Source: Ananas comosus
Taxonomy: Eukaryota; Streptophyta; Magnoliopsida; Poales; Bromeliaceae
Assembly (NCBI RefSeq): GCF_001540865.1
Contig: NC_033622.1
Location: 5,878,852-5,942,851 of the forward strand
DNA length: 64,000 nucleotides
Reading direction: 5' to 3'
Shown here: positions 44,864 to 56,699 of the stretch, in pieces
Numbering within the stretch: the first letter of the stretch is position 1
Layout of the letters: the number at the start of each line of letters is the position of its first letter
Translations under genes and position numbers: made by a program
The notes under the pieces: generated by a model
Database searches by the model: none
Told to the model about the DNA's origin: nothing
Seen by the model: only the letters and a program-made list of their open reading frames with translations

Positions 44864-46840
44864 CTAAGACGAGGAGCAAGGAAAGATATCACCTTTCCGG
44901 ATCCAAACTTGTCGGATCTTTGGTTTTCTCGGCTTGTCGACGTTTGGTGCCGTTTGCTTAGATTTTTGATCAATCGTTGGTGTTTTCTTCGCTTGAGGCT
45001 TAGGTAGAACTTGGCGTTTAGGCTTAGAAGTCCGATTCTTTTGAGGCACTCGACTTAAATTATTTTGCTTTTGATTCCGTGGGGGATGTCGAATAGTAGA
45101 TGACGCCGATGGATGTTTTGAATTTGCCGATTGTGACTTGCCATTTTTGTTTGGGCAATTCCTTTTGATGTGTCCTTCGATGCCACATCGATGACACACT
45201 TTGCCTTTTAAAGTTGTTGAGACTTTAGATGTCGCCGTTTGATCCTTCTCAACATATGTCCGTTCATATCCAAGGCCCAATTTGCTCGTTTGACCCAATC
45301 CAAGCATTTTGTCCAACTTCTTTGATCCCGAAGAAAATTGTTGAAGATCGGATTGGAGTTGACGAACTTGATCGGTCAAGACTTGATTGGACTTGTGCGA
45401 TTCATCAAATTGTTGCTCCAAAAATCCAATCTTGTCGTTAGAAGATTTGATCGTTGATTCCGCATCATTAAGCTTCTCTTGGAGGTCCGAATTAATCTTC
45501 AAGCTTGAATCCCTTTCCTCCTCAAGAACCTTATTCAAATTCTTTACGTTGTTGTTTTCCTCCTCAAGTTCCAACAAACGACGTCTCAACTTCTTGTTGA
45601 GTTTAGCCATCTTCTTTGATTCAATGAGAAGTTGATTGTACGCTTCCGCTATGTCGTCGTCGTTTGATTCCTCTTCACTTTCGCCATTGTTGCTCGATGA
45701 ATCATGTGAAGAAAGAGAAATATTGGAGTTAGTAGCAAAAGAGGATAAACACACAACATTCGACGAAGGAGTATTAGCAAATAAGGCAATTTGATCATTC
45801 TTTTCTTCGTCACTTGACGATGATTCACTTGATGTTGAATCATCCCACGTCTTTGCTTGCATAGCCTTTTGTCTATACGTCTTCTTTGAAGGACAATCCG
45901 TCGCAATGTGGCCGTAGCCTTTGCACTTGAAGCATTGGATCTCGCCTTCAAAGACATCCTTTTCTTTCGAAGCCTTTGCACGCTTCTTCTCCTTAGATGT
46001 AGACGATGAAGATTTAGACGATGAAGCCTTGTCCGATCTATTCTTCTTTCGAAAATTCCGACGAAACTTCTTCGTGAGAAGTGCCAATTGTTGTTCAAAG
46101 TCCGCAATAGAGTTCTCTCCGTCGGAATCCGAGTCTCCGTCTTTCTCTTTCGTCGATTTCAATGCAACCCCTGTGCTTTTAGAGAAAGACTTGGAAGAAG
46201 ATTGATTAGTAGGAAAAGTCATCTCATACGTTTGTAAAGCTCCTACTAATTCTTCTACTTTCATCTCGTCCGGATGTTTGACCGTTTCGATCGCGGCTAC
46301 TTTAGCCCGAAAACGTTCCGGAAGAGTGCGAAGGATTTTCCTAACAACCTTTGAATCCGGGATTTTCTCTCCCAAGTTAGCACATGTGTTCACAACATCT
46401 TGTAGACGTGTATAGTACTCGGTAAAGGTCTCATTTTCGTCCATAGAAATTGAATCAAACTTGCTAGTTAGCATTTGCAATTTTTGGACCTTTACTAAGC
46501 TTGTTCCTTCATGCGTAACTTGTAGAGTATCCCAAATTTCCTTTGCCGTTTCGCAAGCCGAAACACGAGTAAACTCCGTTTGAGACAATGCATTAAATAA
46601 AGCGTTTATGCCCTTGCCGTTAAACGAAGATGTCTCGTTTTCTTCTTTCGTCCATTTGTTCCGTGGTTTTGGCTTTTCAACATTATCGACCTTTTCTATC
46701 GGATGTTTCCACCCAAATTCAATTGATTGCCAAACCCGCTCATCGATAGCAATTAGAAAAGCTCTCATGCGAACTTTCCAATAGGCATAATTCGTGCCGT
46801 CGAAGAGCGGAGGTCGATTAATGTTACCACCTTCGGCCAT
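44864..46840 (-). CDS. Copia Gag polyprotein with two zinc knuckles and coiled coil
   Basis: 658 codons, intact, starting MAEGGNINRPPLFDGTNYAYW. The N-terminal half matches the Copia-type gag family (UBN2), with KEIWDTLQVTHEG and LPERFRAKVAAIE. A CCHC knuckle, CFKCKGYGHIATDC, is at about 303-316. A long coiled coil spans about 400-505. A second knuckle, CHRCGIEGHIKRNC, is at about 549-562. The end (QVWIRKG) is what normally precedes protease in full Copia polyproteins, so pol was lost cleanly after gag. Gag packages element RNA into virus-like particles. An intact gag in a pol-less element suggests it is maintained as a non-autonomous partner. Confidence 0.92.
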   Translation of the reverse strand: MAEGGNINRPPLFDGTNYAYWKVRMRAFLIAIDERVWQSIEFGWKHPIEKVDNVEKPKPRNKWTKEENETSSFNGKGINALFNALSQTEFTRVSACETAKEIWDTLQVTHEGTSLVKVQKLQMLTSKFDSISMDENETFTEYYTRLQDVVNTCANLGEKIPDSKVVRKILRTLPERFRAKVAAIETVKHPDEMKVEELVGALQTYEMTFPTNQSSSKSFSKSTGVALKSTKEKDGDSDSDGENSIADFEQQLALLTKKFRRNFRKKNRSDKASSSKSSSSTSKEKKRAKASKEKDVFEGEIQCFKCKGYGHIATDCPSKKTYRQKAMQAKTWDDSTSSESSSSDEEKNDQIALFANTPSSNVVCLSSFATNSNISLSSHDSSSNNGESEEESNDDDIAEAYNQLLIESKKMAKLNKKLRRRLLELEEENNNVKNLNKVLEEERDSSLKINSDLQEKLNDAESTIKSSNDKIGFLEQQFDESHKSNQVLTDQVRQLQSDLQQFSSGSKKLDKMLGLGQTSKLGLGYERTYVEKDQTATSKVSTTLKGKVCHRCGIEGHIKRNCPNKNGKSQSANSKHPSASSTIRHPPRNQKQNNLSRVPQKNRTSKPKRQVLPKPQAKKTPTIDQKSKQTAPNVDKPRKPKIRQVWIRKGDIFPCSSS

Positions 46841-46878
46841 TAGATAACAATTTATCTAGATCCCGCTCTGATACCAAT

Positions 46879-47995
46879 TGAAAGTTTTGAGGAGCCCAAG
46901 GATCTATCTAGATTGTATCTATCACCTAGAGGGGGGTGAATAGGTGAACGGCCAAAAACCACAAATCTCGATGCAATAAAAATAAATGCGGAAAATAAAA
47001 AGCACACCGAGATTTACGTGGGAAAACTCCAACTTGGAGAAAAACCCACGGGACCAACACGCGAAAAAATAATTCACTAAGAGAAAAGATTACAAGGTGA
47101 TTACCGACTCCACGGACTCAACCTCTCTTAACCTCCTATGAATCTTCGCGCTACCCTCCGGGTTGTCCACGCCCTCACGTCCGAATCCACGAACGCCTCC
47201 ACTTCGAATCCACGAAGCTTCAATCACGCCGAATCCACGACGCCACTCGAATCCACGAGCCCACGATCCGAATCCACGAACCGCCGTCAAATACGCCGAA
47301 TCCACGACGCCGTCATGAAGAGTATCATGATTATGGTGATCCTTTGCTTAGGAGTATCGTAGAAAACCAGGAAAAGAAACTCCAAGCAAAGCGGAGATCA
47401 AATCGGCATATAGATATCAAATTACAATATTCCGATTTGACCTAAAAGAGGCTAATATGTAGAAAATAGGTTTTAGATGAAATCCAAGCCTCTAGGGTTT
47501 CTCAAACATGTATTCTTATGATGCTTAATCTGTTAGAGAAGCCCAATAGCTTATTTATAGACTTTAGAATCAATTGGAGTCGGATTAGAAAAATTTCACG
47601 ATTTTACACTGTGTACGGGTACGCGAAATGCTGTCACCGGTTACACAAGGACGGAACAGAAATACGAAGCCAAGTCAGTGGCTGTACCGGTACGTGCTTG
47701 ATTGCTGTACCGGTACACAATGCAATTTTTGGAATTTTGCATTGTTTCGAGTTCCGTACACTTCCAAAGCACTTTCTAATCAACTAAACTTTTGATTAAA
47801 TGATTCTAATGCCTATAACTAAGTATGAATCACCATAACATGAATTAAAACTTTACCTGACCATCGTGATTCACGTCGTGAGGTATTTTCTGATTTTTTT
47901 CTAAAATCTTGAATTCTTTGATCTTTGTCAATTCGCTTCGATTCTTCAAGACTCCGACTCACTTCACGAAACTTGCCAATACAAAATCCTTAACA
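46879..47995 (-). repeat. 5' LTR of the gag-only Copia element
   Basis: 1117 bp, highly similar to 42036-43323 over its 3' part. It contains CGAATCCACGA tandem-like motifs (47180-47310) and TGTACCGGTAC palindromes (47617-47722). The primer-binding site begins two bases inside. Confidence 0.88.
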
Positions 47996-50735
47996 CTCTT
48001 CCTCCGCCTTCGCCGACGCAGGCACTAACGCCGGTGTCGGAGAAGGAAAACTTGGAGCCAGTGTTGTTGAGAGCAAGAAAAAAGAATAAAAAAAATAAAG
48101 AATAAAATATAAAAAAATAATTTTTTCTATAAGAAAATTGAAGAACCAGGGAGAAAAGAAAAAGATAAAGAATTTGCACTATTTTAGAAAAATGTTGTAC
48201 TGTTTCAGAGAAACGTTGCACTCTTTTAGAAAAAATTTACACTTTTTGAGAGAAAAAATATACTTTTTAAAATAAAAGTTACAGTCTTTGAATGAAAGTT
48301 GCACTCTTCGAACGAAAATTGCACTATTTGCACAAAATTTATACTGTTTCTTCTCCTTCTCCTCACCCTCTTTGTCACGCCCTGAGCCCGATCCTTTTGA
48401 CTGGTTCGAGCGCGTCGAACAGACCCCGAACGGACAGAGTTTCCCCTGTTCGTCCAAGGCTCAACCATAGGTATAGATAGAGTATAAATTTTGCATAAGC
48501 GGAAGCATACACAATGGTTTGCACGAGGGCAAGCAATAGCCAATAGTGAAAGTACTAAACTAATCAACATACAAGTACTTTGATTAAATTTAAATCACAT
48601 ACATGTGTTCTACTTTAGAATATTTTACAACTTTGCATCATTTTTTTTGTACATCACATAATCCCAAATTATACCTTTGCATTTAACGTCGTAAAGTATT
48701 TTTAATACAATTACTTTAAACATCTATAATCATCAAATACAAAAGATGATGTATAAGGGTATGCAACTAAACCAAAATAAGAAACCATCTCGGGTGGTCT
48801 CTATCTAGGGCGGGATACCCTTACCGCGATCATCCGCCAGCTCGCTCAGTCCGGGCTCTGTGGAAAATGGGGCATGAGAACTACAACAAAGTTCCCAGTG
48901 GGTTCGGCAACCAACCACGCCGACTTTCCCACTAGGTCTAAATCAGATATAATAGAAGAAAAGAGATATAGGAAATAACCAAACTATACAAATGCAACTA
49001 ATATGCCTGAACAATAATAAATGCAATGCTCAATAGTATGCTCATGTTGAATGTAAGGTCACAATCTCATTACCCAATTTTCTTGGCTAACCCGTAGGTT
49101 TCGCCCTCAACGACCCACGAACCAAATCCCTACTATCGGGGAGATACCCGCTACAATCCGACCGGGCCGTTCTTTGGGGAGAACTCACTACGACCCAGTG
49201 ATGACAACTCCGGAGCACATCGCCCGAGAGGGAGCTACCATCCTCGAGCAAGGACTTACAGGTGAGTATGATCCAATCCTTAACTATAAGGATGTCAAGT
49301 CCAATCCATTCCTTATCTATAAGGAAACAATGCACATATGACCCTTAACTCTAAAGTTGTTATGTCATAATGTCACTACCTTTGTATACTTGCATTCATT
49401 GACCTTTACTAGTGTCATATACACTACTTTGTTCTTGTACTCATTCACTAATGCCACAGTTGTTTTCTAAGTGTTTCAACTCTAACATTCTCGACTCATC
49501 ATTGTCACTTTCCACTTCTATGTCAAGATGTCACATTTGTTTAGTAAGTCGACTAAGTTCTTGTCACTTGTCATGCATAAATAGGATTATTAAAATTCTC
49601 ATATGCATTTGAACTCACAACATGCAAAAAGAAGCTTTCAATTACCCTACTATGCAATATGCTCAAATACACACATATGCTCAAATATGACACTTTATAC
49701 ATAAAAAGAATTCCGAAGTCCTTGGTATGCACCACCCATCTTAGATGGTTGGGAGGATGCTACGGTGAATTTCTTGAGATTTTTGAAGCCCTAATTTATC
49801 GCCTGTGGCAAAATGAAGCCAATTAGGCTTTTTCACAATAACTTTATCTAAATCTTTTCATAACGTCAAACGGAGTTGTCCCACGCGTCGGGAATACCGC
49901 TAATTAGATTTCTACAAGGTCAATTTGCCTTAGAAACTCCCTAGGGTAAAAGCCCTAAATTGGGTGCCCTAATATTACCATTTGCAAAATCCTAGATTTT
50001 GATCTCTAAAACAAGCAAAAGAGAGTTTGTCCAACATCTAGAAGCTCATTTAGAACTATCTAAACCAATTCTAGGGCTTAGAATGTAAACCCTAAAAATC
50101 CACCATTAAAGCAAATGAAGAAAATTAGGATTTTCATATGTTCTAAGCCATTAATAGGTTTCTATACATGAAAGAAGATCAAAACCTAGTTTTCTAGGGC
50201 ATAAAACCAAACCCTAGACCTATTGTCACAAAACACCCCACCTTAGCCCAAAGCTCTCCAATGTCCATGTAACGACCCAGCCCACTAGCAATAATAACTC
50301 GTTGGGCCCAGCCAACAGCCCAAAATGCTTAAGCCCACTTATTATTACTAGTGTCTAAGTCTCTTATAAACCCAATGACAACCCCATTCCCATCCGATGT
50401 GGTATTATTGGGGTGTCACAGACTCCCCCCGTTAAGGCCTTGACGTTCTCGTCAGTTCAATCACACACACAGCCCAAGATCATCAAGCGATGTGAGACTC
50501 GTCTCACTAGCCTGTCATTAAGACCCTGGCTCAGTCGAGACTCGCCACACATGTCCAGTTGGTGAACCAGCTCTGATACCAAATATAACGACCCAGCCCA
50601 CTAGCAACAATAACTCGTTGGGCCCAGCCAACAGCCCAAAATGCTTAAGCCCAGTTATTATTACTAGTGTGTAAGTCTCTTATAAACCCAATTATAACCC
50701 CATTCCCATCCGATGTGGGATTATTGGGGTGTCAC

Positions 50736-53241
50736 TGTAACCTACCATACCCCCGTAAGTTGTGCGGAGTTCTGTCAAAATGCGCGGAACGCGGAGTGGA
50801 AAAAGTTGGTATGGCTTAAAAGTGCATTAGAGCCCATAGGAAGAGGTTAGGGACCTGAGAGAGCGAGATTACAAAATCTGGCTAAGTCCAAGATTTTGGG
50901 CTCTTGGGGACCGGTCCCTGATGGAGAGACCGGTCCCCGTACGCGTAGCTTGCCCTTAATCCTGAGGCAACCGGTCCCTGGGTGTGAGACCGATCCTCGG
51001 GAGACCGGTCCCTTGCTGCGCAGCCAGCCAAAAACGCAGAAAATCGGCTAAGTCCTGGAAATCCAACCTTCGGGAATCGGTCCCTGGTCGGGGAGACCGG
51101 TCCCAGACTGCGAAAAATGCCCAGTCTGGGCAATGCATTGGAAATAAAGTGGAGGGGCCTTGTTGTAATTGTTACAACATGATATAACCCTACACCTCTT
51201 CTCTCCCACAACCATTTTCACTTCCCCAACTCACTCCCCTTCTTTCTCTCTCTAAAACCCAAGCTCCAAGGCAAGGAGAAGGTGGAGAAAAGCTTAGAGA
51301 AGGATTTTTGGTGGATTTGGTGGGTCTAGAAGCTCTCCAACAAGAAGAAGCTTGCTAGGACTTGGACTAGAGGTAAGTTCTTGTAAGTTTTCCTTTAGGG
51401 TTTGGGTTTTTACCTAAGGATTTGGAGCTTTCTGCTCCTTAGAGGTCTTAGAAGCTCTTTTGAGCCATGAACAACAAGACACCCATGAGAGCTCAAGGTG
51501 CTCTCATGGTGAACCATTGGGGGTTGAGCTAGATGCCCTAGGGTTGGTTCCAAGAGCTTAGAAACTTTATTAGAGAGCTTCTCAAGTGATTTTAAGCTAT
51601 CCTTTACTTAGCAACAAGATCAATCTAGGTGGAAGCCCTAGATGACATTGTTAGGGCTCAAATTTGGAGCTTTTGCCCTAAAATTTTTCGAGGGCGAATT
51701 GACCTCGTAGAAACTTAATTGGGGGTGTCCTCGACGCGTTGGACAACTTCGTTCGATGTTACGAATATGTTTAAGTATGGTTTATGTACAAAAAGTCTAA
51801 TGTGGCACTATTTTGGTTATAGGACGCGGAATCGGCTTTCGTAAAGTTCGGGAGTCATCGTATTCTACACCTACACGACCACTCGAGATGGGTGGTGCGT
51901 TCCAAGGACCTCAGAAATTTCTTTATGTCTAAAGTGTCATGTTTGAACATATATGTATATATTGAGCATGTTGCATAGTAGGATTAATTGTGAGTTTTTA
52001 TTACATGATTGTGAATTTAATTTCGTATGAAATACTTGTAAGAATGTGATAATTGTAAACCCTATTTATGCATGACAAGTGACAAGAACCTAGAAGGGTT
52101 AGTGAACAACAGTGACACATGGACATAAATCTAGTGAGTGACATTGATGAGTCTAGAACACCTAGAAAAATAAGTGTGACATTTGGCATGAGAACAAGAA
52201 TATAGCACTTAGAAAATGTGTGGCATGAGTACAAGAACTTAGTAGTGTATATGACACAAGTGATGGTAAAGAATGCAAAGAAAAGAATGATTGAGATATT
52301 ATGACATTTCAACCTTAGAGTTAAGCATCATTGAGCATGGTCTTCCTTAAAGTTAAGGAATGGATTGAACATGAAATTCTCAATGTAGGATTGATCGTAC
52401 TCACCTTTAGTCCTTGCTCGAGGTTGGTAGCTCCCCCTCGGGCGATGTGCTCCGGAGTCGACATCACTAGGTCGTAGCTGGTATCTCCTTAGAGGACGGT
52501 CCTATCGTGTTGTAGCAGATATCTCCCCAGTTAATAGGATTTTGGGTTGGTTAGTTTGTTGAGGGCGAAACCTACGGGTTAGCCAAGAGATTGGGTAAAG
52601 AAATTGTGATTCTGAATTCATCATGAGCATTATATCGAGTATCGCATTTTATATTGTTCAGGCATATTAGTTGCATTTGTTAGTTGGTTACCTTCTTTCT
52701 TCTATTCCATTATGCCTGATTAGACCTAGTGGGATAGTCGGCGTGGTTGGTTGCCGAACCCATTGGAAACTTCGTTGTAGTTCTCACACCCCTATTTCCA
52801 CAGAGTCGGGACTGAGCGAGCCGGCAGACGACTGCGGTAAAGGCATTGCGCCCTAGGTAGAGACCGCCTGAGATGTTTTATTTCTTAGTTGCATACCCTT
52901 TTAATGTATCATCTTTTGTATTTCGATGATTATAGTTGTTAAAGGACAGGACAACAGTGATGTAAAAGAGTTTATTTAATATCAATGTTATATTTTGGAG
53001 GAATGAGATGTAAAATGAAATGATGCAAAATTGTAATTGATTTCCTAAGTGTAGTTATTTACTTTCACTATTGGTTATTGCTTGCCCTCGTGCAAGCCAT
53101 TGTGTATGCTTCCGCTTATGCAAACTTTATACTCTATTGATACTTGCTATTGAGCCTTGGGCGGACGGGGGAGGCTCTGTCCGTTCGTTGTCTGTTCGAC
53201 CCTCTCGAACCGGCCAAAAGGATCGGGCTCGGGGCGTGACA
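50736..53241 (+). repeat. 5' LTR of the Tekay element
   Basis: 2506 bp, TGTAAC..GTGACA. An array of GACCGGTCCC palindromes lies at 50920-51105, about 200-370 bases from the LTR start and before an ATATAACCC core-promoter-like site near 51182. Confidence 0.9.
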
Positions 53242-53579
53242 GATAAAATGGTATCAGAGCGTAAAGAGCCAAAAAGTGAAAGCATAGGATCGACCTAGAG
53301 ACCCTTAAGAATGGAAAACCTTAAGGATCTAGAAAACGTGAGTGACGTTGAACAAGTTATAGGGAAGGCATGGATTGCGTCGATGTAATTATGTCTCTAA
53401 TGTGGTTGGGGACTAAACTTAAGTTGTTATTTGTTCTCTATTCTTTGTGTTGTGATCGGCGGCCGACGACATGACGCTTTGGAATGAAAATGAATACACT
53501 TATATGCTTTCGCCGGATTGGGTATAATCTAGTATGTTGCCTAAGTAACTAATATGAATTACTTCGTTTCAGGAAGCAA

Positions 53580-55333
53580 TGCCGCCTCGTGGACGACCTA
53601 AGCTACCTCGTGGTTGACCGCGGACGAGGTCTATGGCCGAGGAGTCAAGTACGACTCCCGTGCAACCCAGAGCAGGTGGCGACGGGGAGCTTCGGGAGTA
53701 GATGGCCGCGCTTATTGGCGTAGTGCGACAGCAGACGGAATCCGTTCAGCGCCAGGCGGAATCTGTTCAGCGCCAGGTAGAATCCGTTCAGTGCTAAGGG
53801 GAGCAAATCCAAAGGCTCTAGGAGGTCTTGGAGTGGCAGCAGGCGGCGGCGGCGGCAGCGCCCGTGGAGACCGTGCACTCTGCGCCTCCTACAGTGGTGC
53901 CGAGTACGGCCGAGGGTGTGGCCGCGGCGGTCGTGCCAGTTACTATGGTGCCGGCTGGATCGGGGACCTCAAACCCCGATAGTGCGGCGGAGGAGGCGGA
54001 GCGGGAGCGCGCGTTGGCGGCTCTCATTCAGTTTCAGAAGTTCAACCCACCTACCTTCGAAGGGGGAATGGTGGAACCGGCGGTGGTGGAGTCTTGGATC
54101 GACTCCATGGAAACACTTTTCGAGGATCTTAACACCTTGGAGAAGGACAAGGCGTACCTCGCCACACATTGCCTTGAGAAGGCGGCGAAGGTGTTGTGGA
54201 AGCGTGTTAGGCGGGATCGATCGCCCGATCTTCCGCCTATGATGTGGGAGGAGTTTCGGAGGGCGGTGTTTGCCAACTACTTCCCCGATATGGTGAAGCG
54301 GAAGTTGCAAGAGAAATTTCGCAAGCTGAGGCAAGGAGATCGCTCCATGGCAGACTACGCGCAAGAGTTCTCCCACCTCATTGACTGCGTCCCGGATGTT
54401 GTTAGGGATGACCGGAACCGAGCACACTGGTTCTTACGAGGATTGCGGCCGGGGATTCATAGGGCCGTGCAAATCCTTAAGCTCACGACCTTTGTGGAGG
54501 TCTTTGATCGGGCTTTGTGGGCGGAGCATGGTTTTGCCCACGAGCGCGAGGAGCGCGAGTCCGCAACTGAAGCAAAGGAGAAAAGCAAGAAGCGGACGGC
54601 GGGTGGCACCGGGGGCCGGCCAAATGCTAAGAAACCCTCTCGGTATCCCCGACAACAGTCGAGGGGTTGGAGGCCATCCCGTTGTGTTATTTGCGGCGGT
54701 AACCATCAACCGCCGTTATGCCCGCAGCGGGAGGGAAAATGCTTCAAGTGTGGCCAACCTGGGCATGTGTCGCGAGAGTGCCCTAGCTCGGGTTCATCTG
54801 CACCGACCTCGGCATCAGTTCTTTATACCCCGAGACAGCAGGCGGGGTTACCGCCGACTATGTCGGCTGGACGCTCGTCTTCATCGCATCACCCGGAGGC
54901 ATTGAGAGCGCCGAATGGACGGGTTTCTGCCACTCAGGTGGAGGAGGAGCCGATTCCTGTCCCCGACGACATCGTGGCAGGTATTATCTCGATCAGAGGC
55001 ACTAGAGCTAGAGCTTTATTCGACACTGGTGCATCGCATTCATTCATAGATGCATCATTCGCTAGAACTCATGGCATTAAGATTGTGCATCATTATGATT
55101 ATTGGACGGTGAATTCGGTCGAGCATACTTTCCATGTTCACGAAGAGTGTGTAGCGTGCCCAGTACAGATAGGTGATTGGGTCATGCCGATCGACTTGTT
55201 GGTGTTGAATCGAATATGGGGTTTCGACGTGATCTTGGGGACCAACTGGCTTTCCAAGAATTATGCCGTGATAGATTGCGAAAGTAAGGTGATCACGTTT
55301 CGTGAGCCTAATCGAGAGGAGCTAGTGTATTGA
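53580..55333 (+). pseudogene. Tekay gag and protease, broken
   Basis: The natural start is probably the ATG at 53580, but an in-frame TGA follows after twelve codons. The main open frame is 53828-55333 (501 codons). It holds the retrotransposon gag domain (FNPPTFEGG..WIDSMETLF), a CCHC knuckle CFKCGQPGHVSREC, and an aspartic protease with FDTGASHSFI. It ends at a TGA where related proteins continue, consistent with a CGA to TGA change. 53730-53800 has three tandem copies of a unit of about 21 bases (GTTCAGCGCCAGGCGGAATC). Confidence 0.88.
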
Positions 55334-56697
55334 GCAGCTAAGAGCTCGCTCTTCGTGGCAACCGTGTCGGCGGCACAGGCGAGGAAAATGATAAAAGGTG
55401 GTTGTGAAGCCTATTTGGCGATAGTGGTAGAAGCCCCGAAGGAGCACCCGGAACTTAGTGGTATTCGGGTGGCGGGTGAGTTTCCGGATGTATTTTCGGT
55501 GAAATTACCAGGTTTGCCACCGGACCGGGAGATCGAGTTTGTTATTGACTTGGTACCCGGGGCGGCTCCAATTTCGAAGGCTCCGTATAGAATGGCACCG
55601 GCGGAGCTAAAGGAGCTCAAGGCACAGTTGCAAGACTTACTCGACAAAGGCTTTGTGAGGCCGAGCGCGTCACCCTGGGGAGCTCCGGTGTTATTCGTTA
55701 AGAAGAAGGACGGCACACTTCGACTCTGCGTGGATTACCGCGAGTTGAACAAGGTCACAATGAAGAATAAGTACCCGTTGCCGAGGATTGATGACTTATT
55801 TGATCAGTTGCAAGGGTCAAGGGTATATTCAAAGATTGATCTTCAATCGGAGTATCATCAGTTGAAGATACGGCTCGAGGATGTGCACAAGACGGCGTAC
55901 CGTACGCGGTATGGCCATTATGAGTTCACGGTGATGCCGTTTGGGCTTACTGACGCCCTGGCGGCATTCATGGACTTAATTAATAGGGTCTTCTGTCCGC
56001 TATTGGACCGGTGTGTCGTGGTATTCATTGACGACGTATTGGTATATTCTCGGACCGAGGAAGAACACGAGGAACATTTGAGGACCGTGTTGGAAATACT
56101 CCGAAGAGAGAAATTATATGCCAAGTTGAAGAAATGAGACTTTTGGCTATCGGAGGTTACTTTCCTTGGTCATGTAATTTCGGGCGATGGTATCTCGGTG
56201 GACCCGAAGAAAGTGGAGGCAATTAGAGATTGGCCTCGCCCGACGAGCGTATCGGAGGTCCGCAGTTTCCTTGGGCTAGCGGGCTATTACCGGCGGTTCG
56301 TGGAGGGGTTTGCTAAAATAACTACTCCACTAAGCGCCTTACACACAAAGGGATTAAGTATGTTTGGAGCCCCGAATGCGAGCGGAGCTTCGAGGAATTA
56401 AAAGAAAGATTGACCACGACCCCGGTGCTTGCTCTACCGACGCCGGGGGAGACCTTTGTGGTATATAGTGATGCTTCCTACATTGGACTCGGGTGTGTCT
56501 TGATGCAAAACGACCGAGTTATAGCATATGCTTCGCGCCAATTGAAAACATATGAGAAGAACTATCCGATCCACGATCTTGAGCTAGCGGCGATGATATT
56601 CGCGCTGAAGTTGTGGAGGCATTACTTATACGGGGAACATTGTGAGATCTATACGGATCACAAAAGCCTTAAATACTTGTTCACCCAAAGGAATTAA
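55334..56697 (+). pseudogene. Tekay reverse transcriptase and RNase H, broken
   Basis: 55355-56137 carries the reverse transcriptase core ([19 protein letters not shown] and the catalytic FIDDVLVYS). A stop at 56135-56137 interrupts it. 56198-56401 continues the palm/thumb ([15 protein letters not shown]). A frameshift near 56360 precedes RNase H in 56410-56697 ([15 protein letters not shown] and [10 protein letters not shown]). Another frameshift near 56690 follows. The domains convert element RNA to DNA in active relatives. Confidence 0.9.
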
Positions 56698-56699
56698 AT

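Larger units (their letters stand above)
42036..47995 (-). mobile_element. Gag-only Copia retrotransposon (TR-GAG type, Sirevirus-like)
   Basis: Two LTRs with TG..CA ends (in element sense TGTTA..CTTTCA) lie at 42036-43323 and 46879-47995. They are flanked by the five-base duplication CTCTT (42031-42035 and 47996-48000). The initiator tRNA-Met primer site (TTGGTATCAGAGC) adjoins the right LTR. The polypurine tract CCAAAGGGGGAGAT adjoins the left LTR. Only a gag gene is present (44864-46840). Protease, integrase, reverse transcriptase and RNase H are absent, so it must depend on other copies. Confidence 0.92.
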
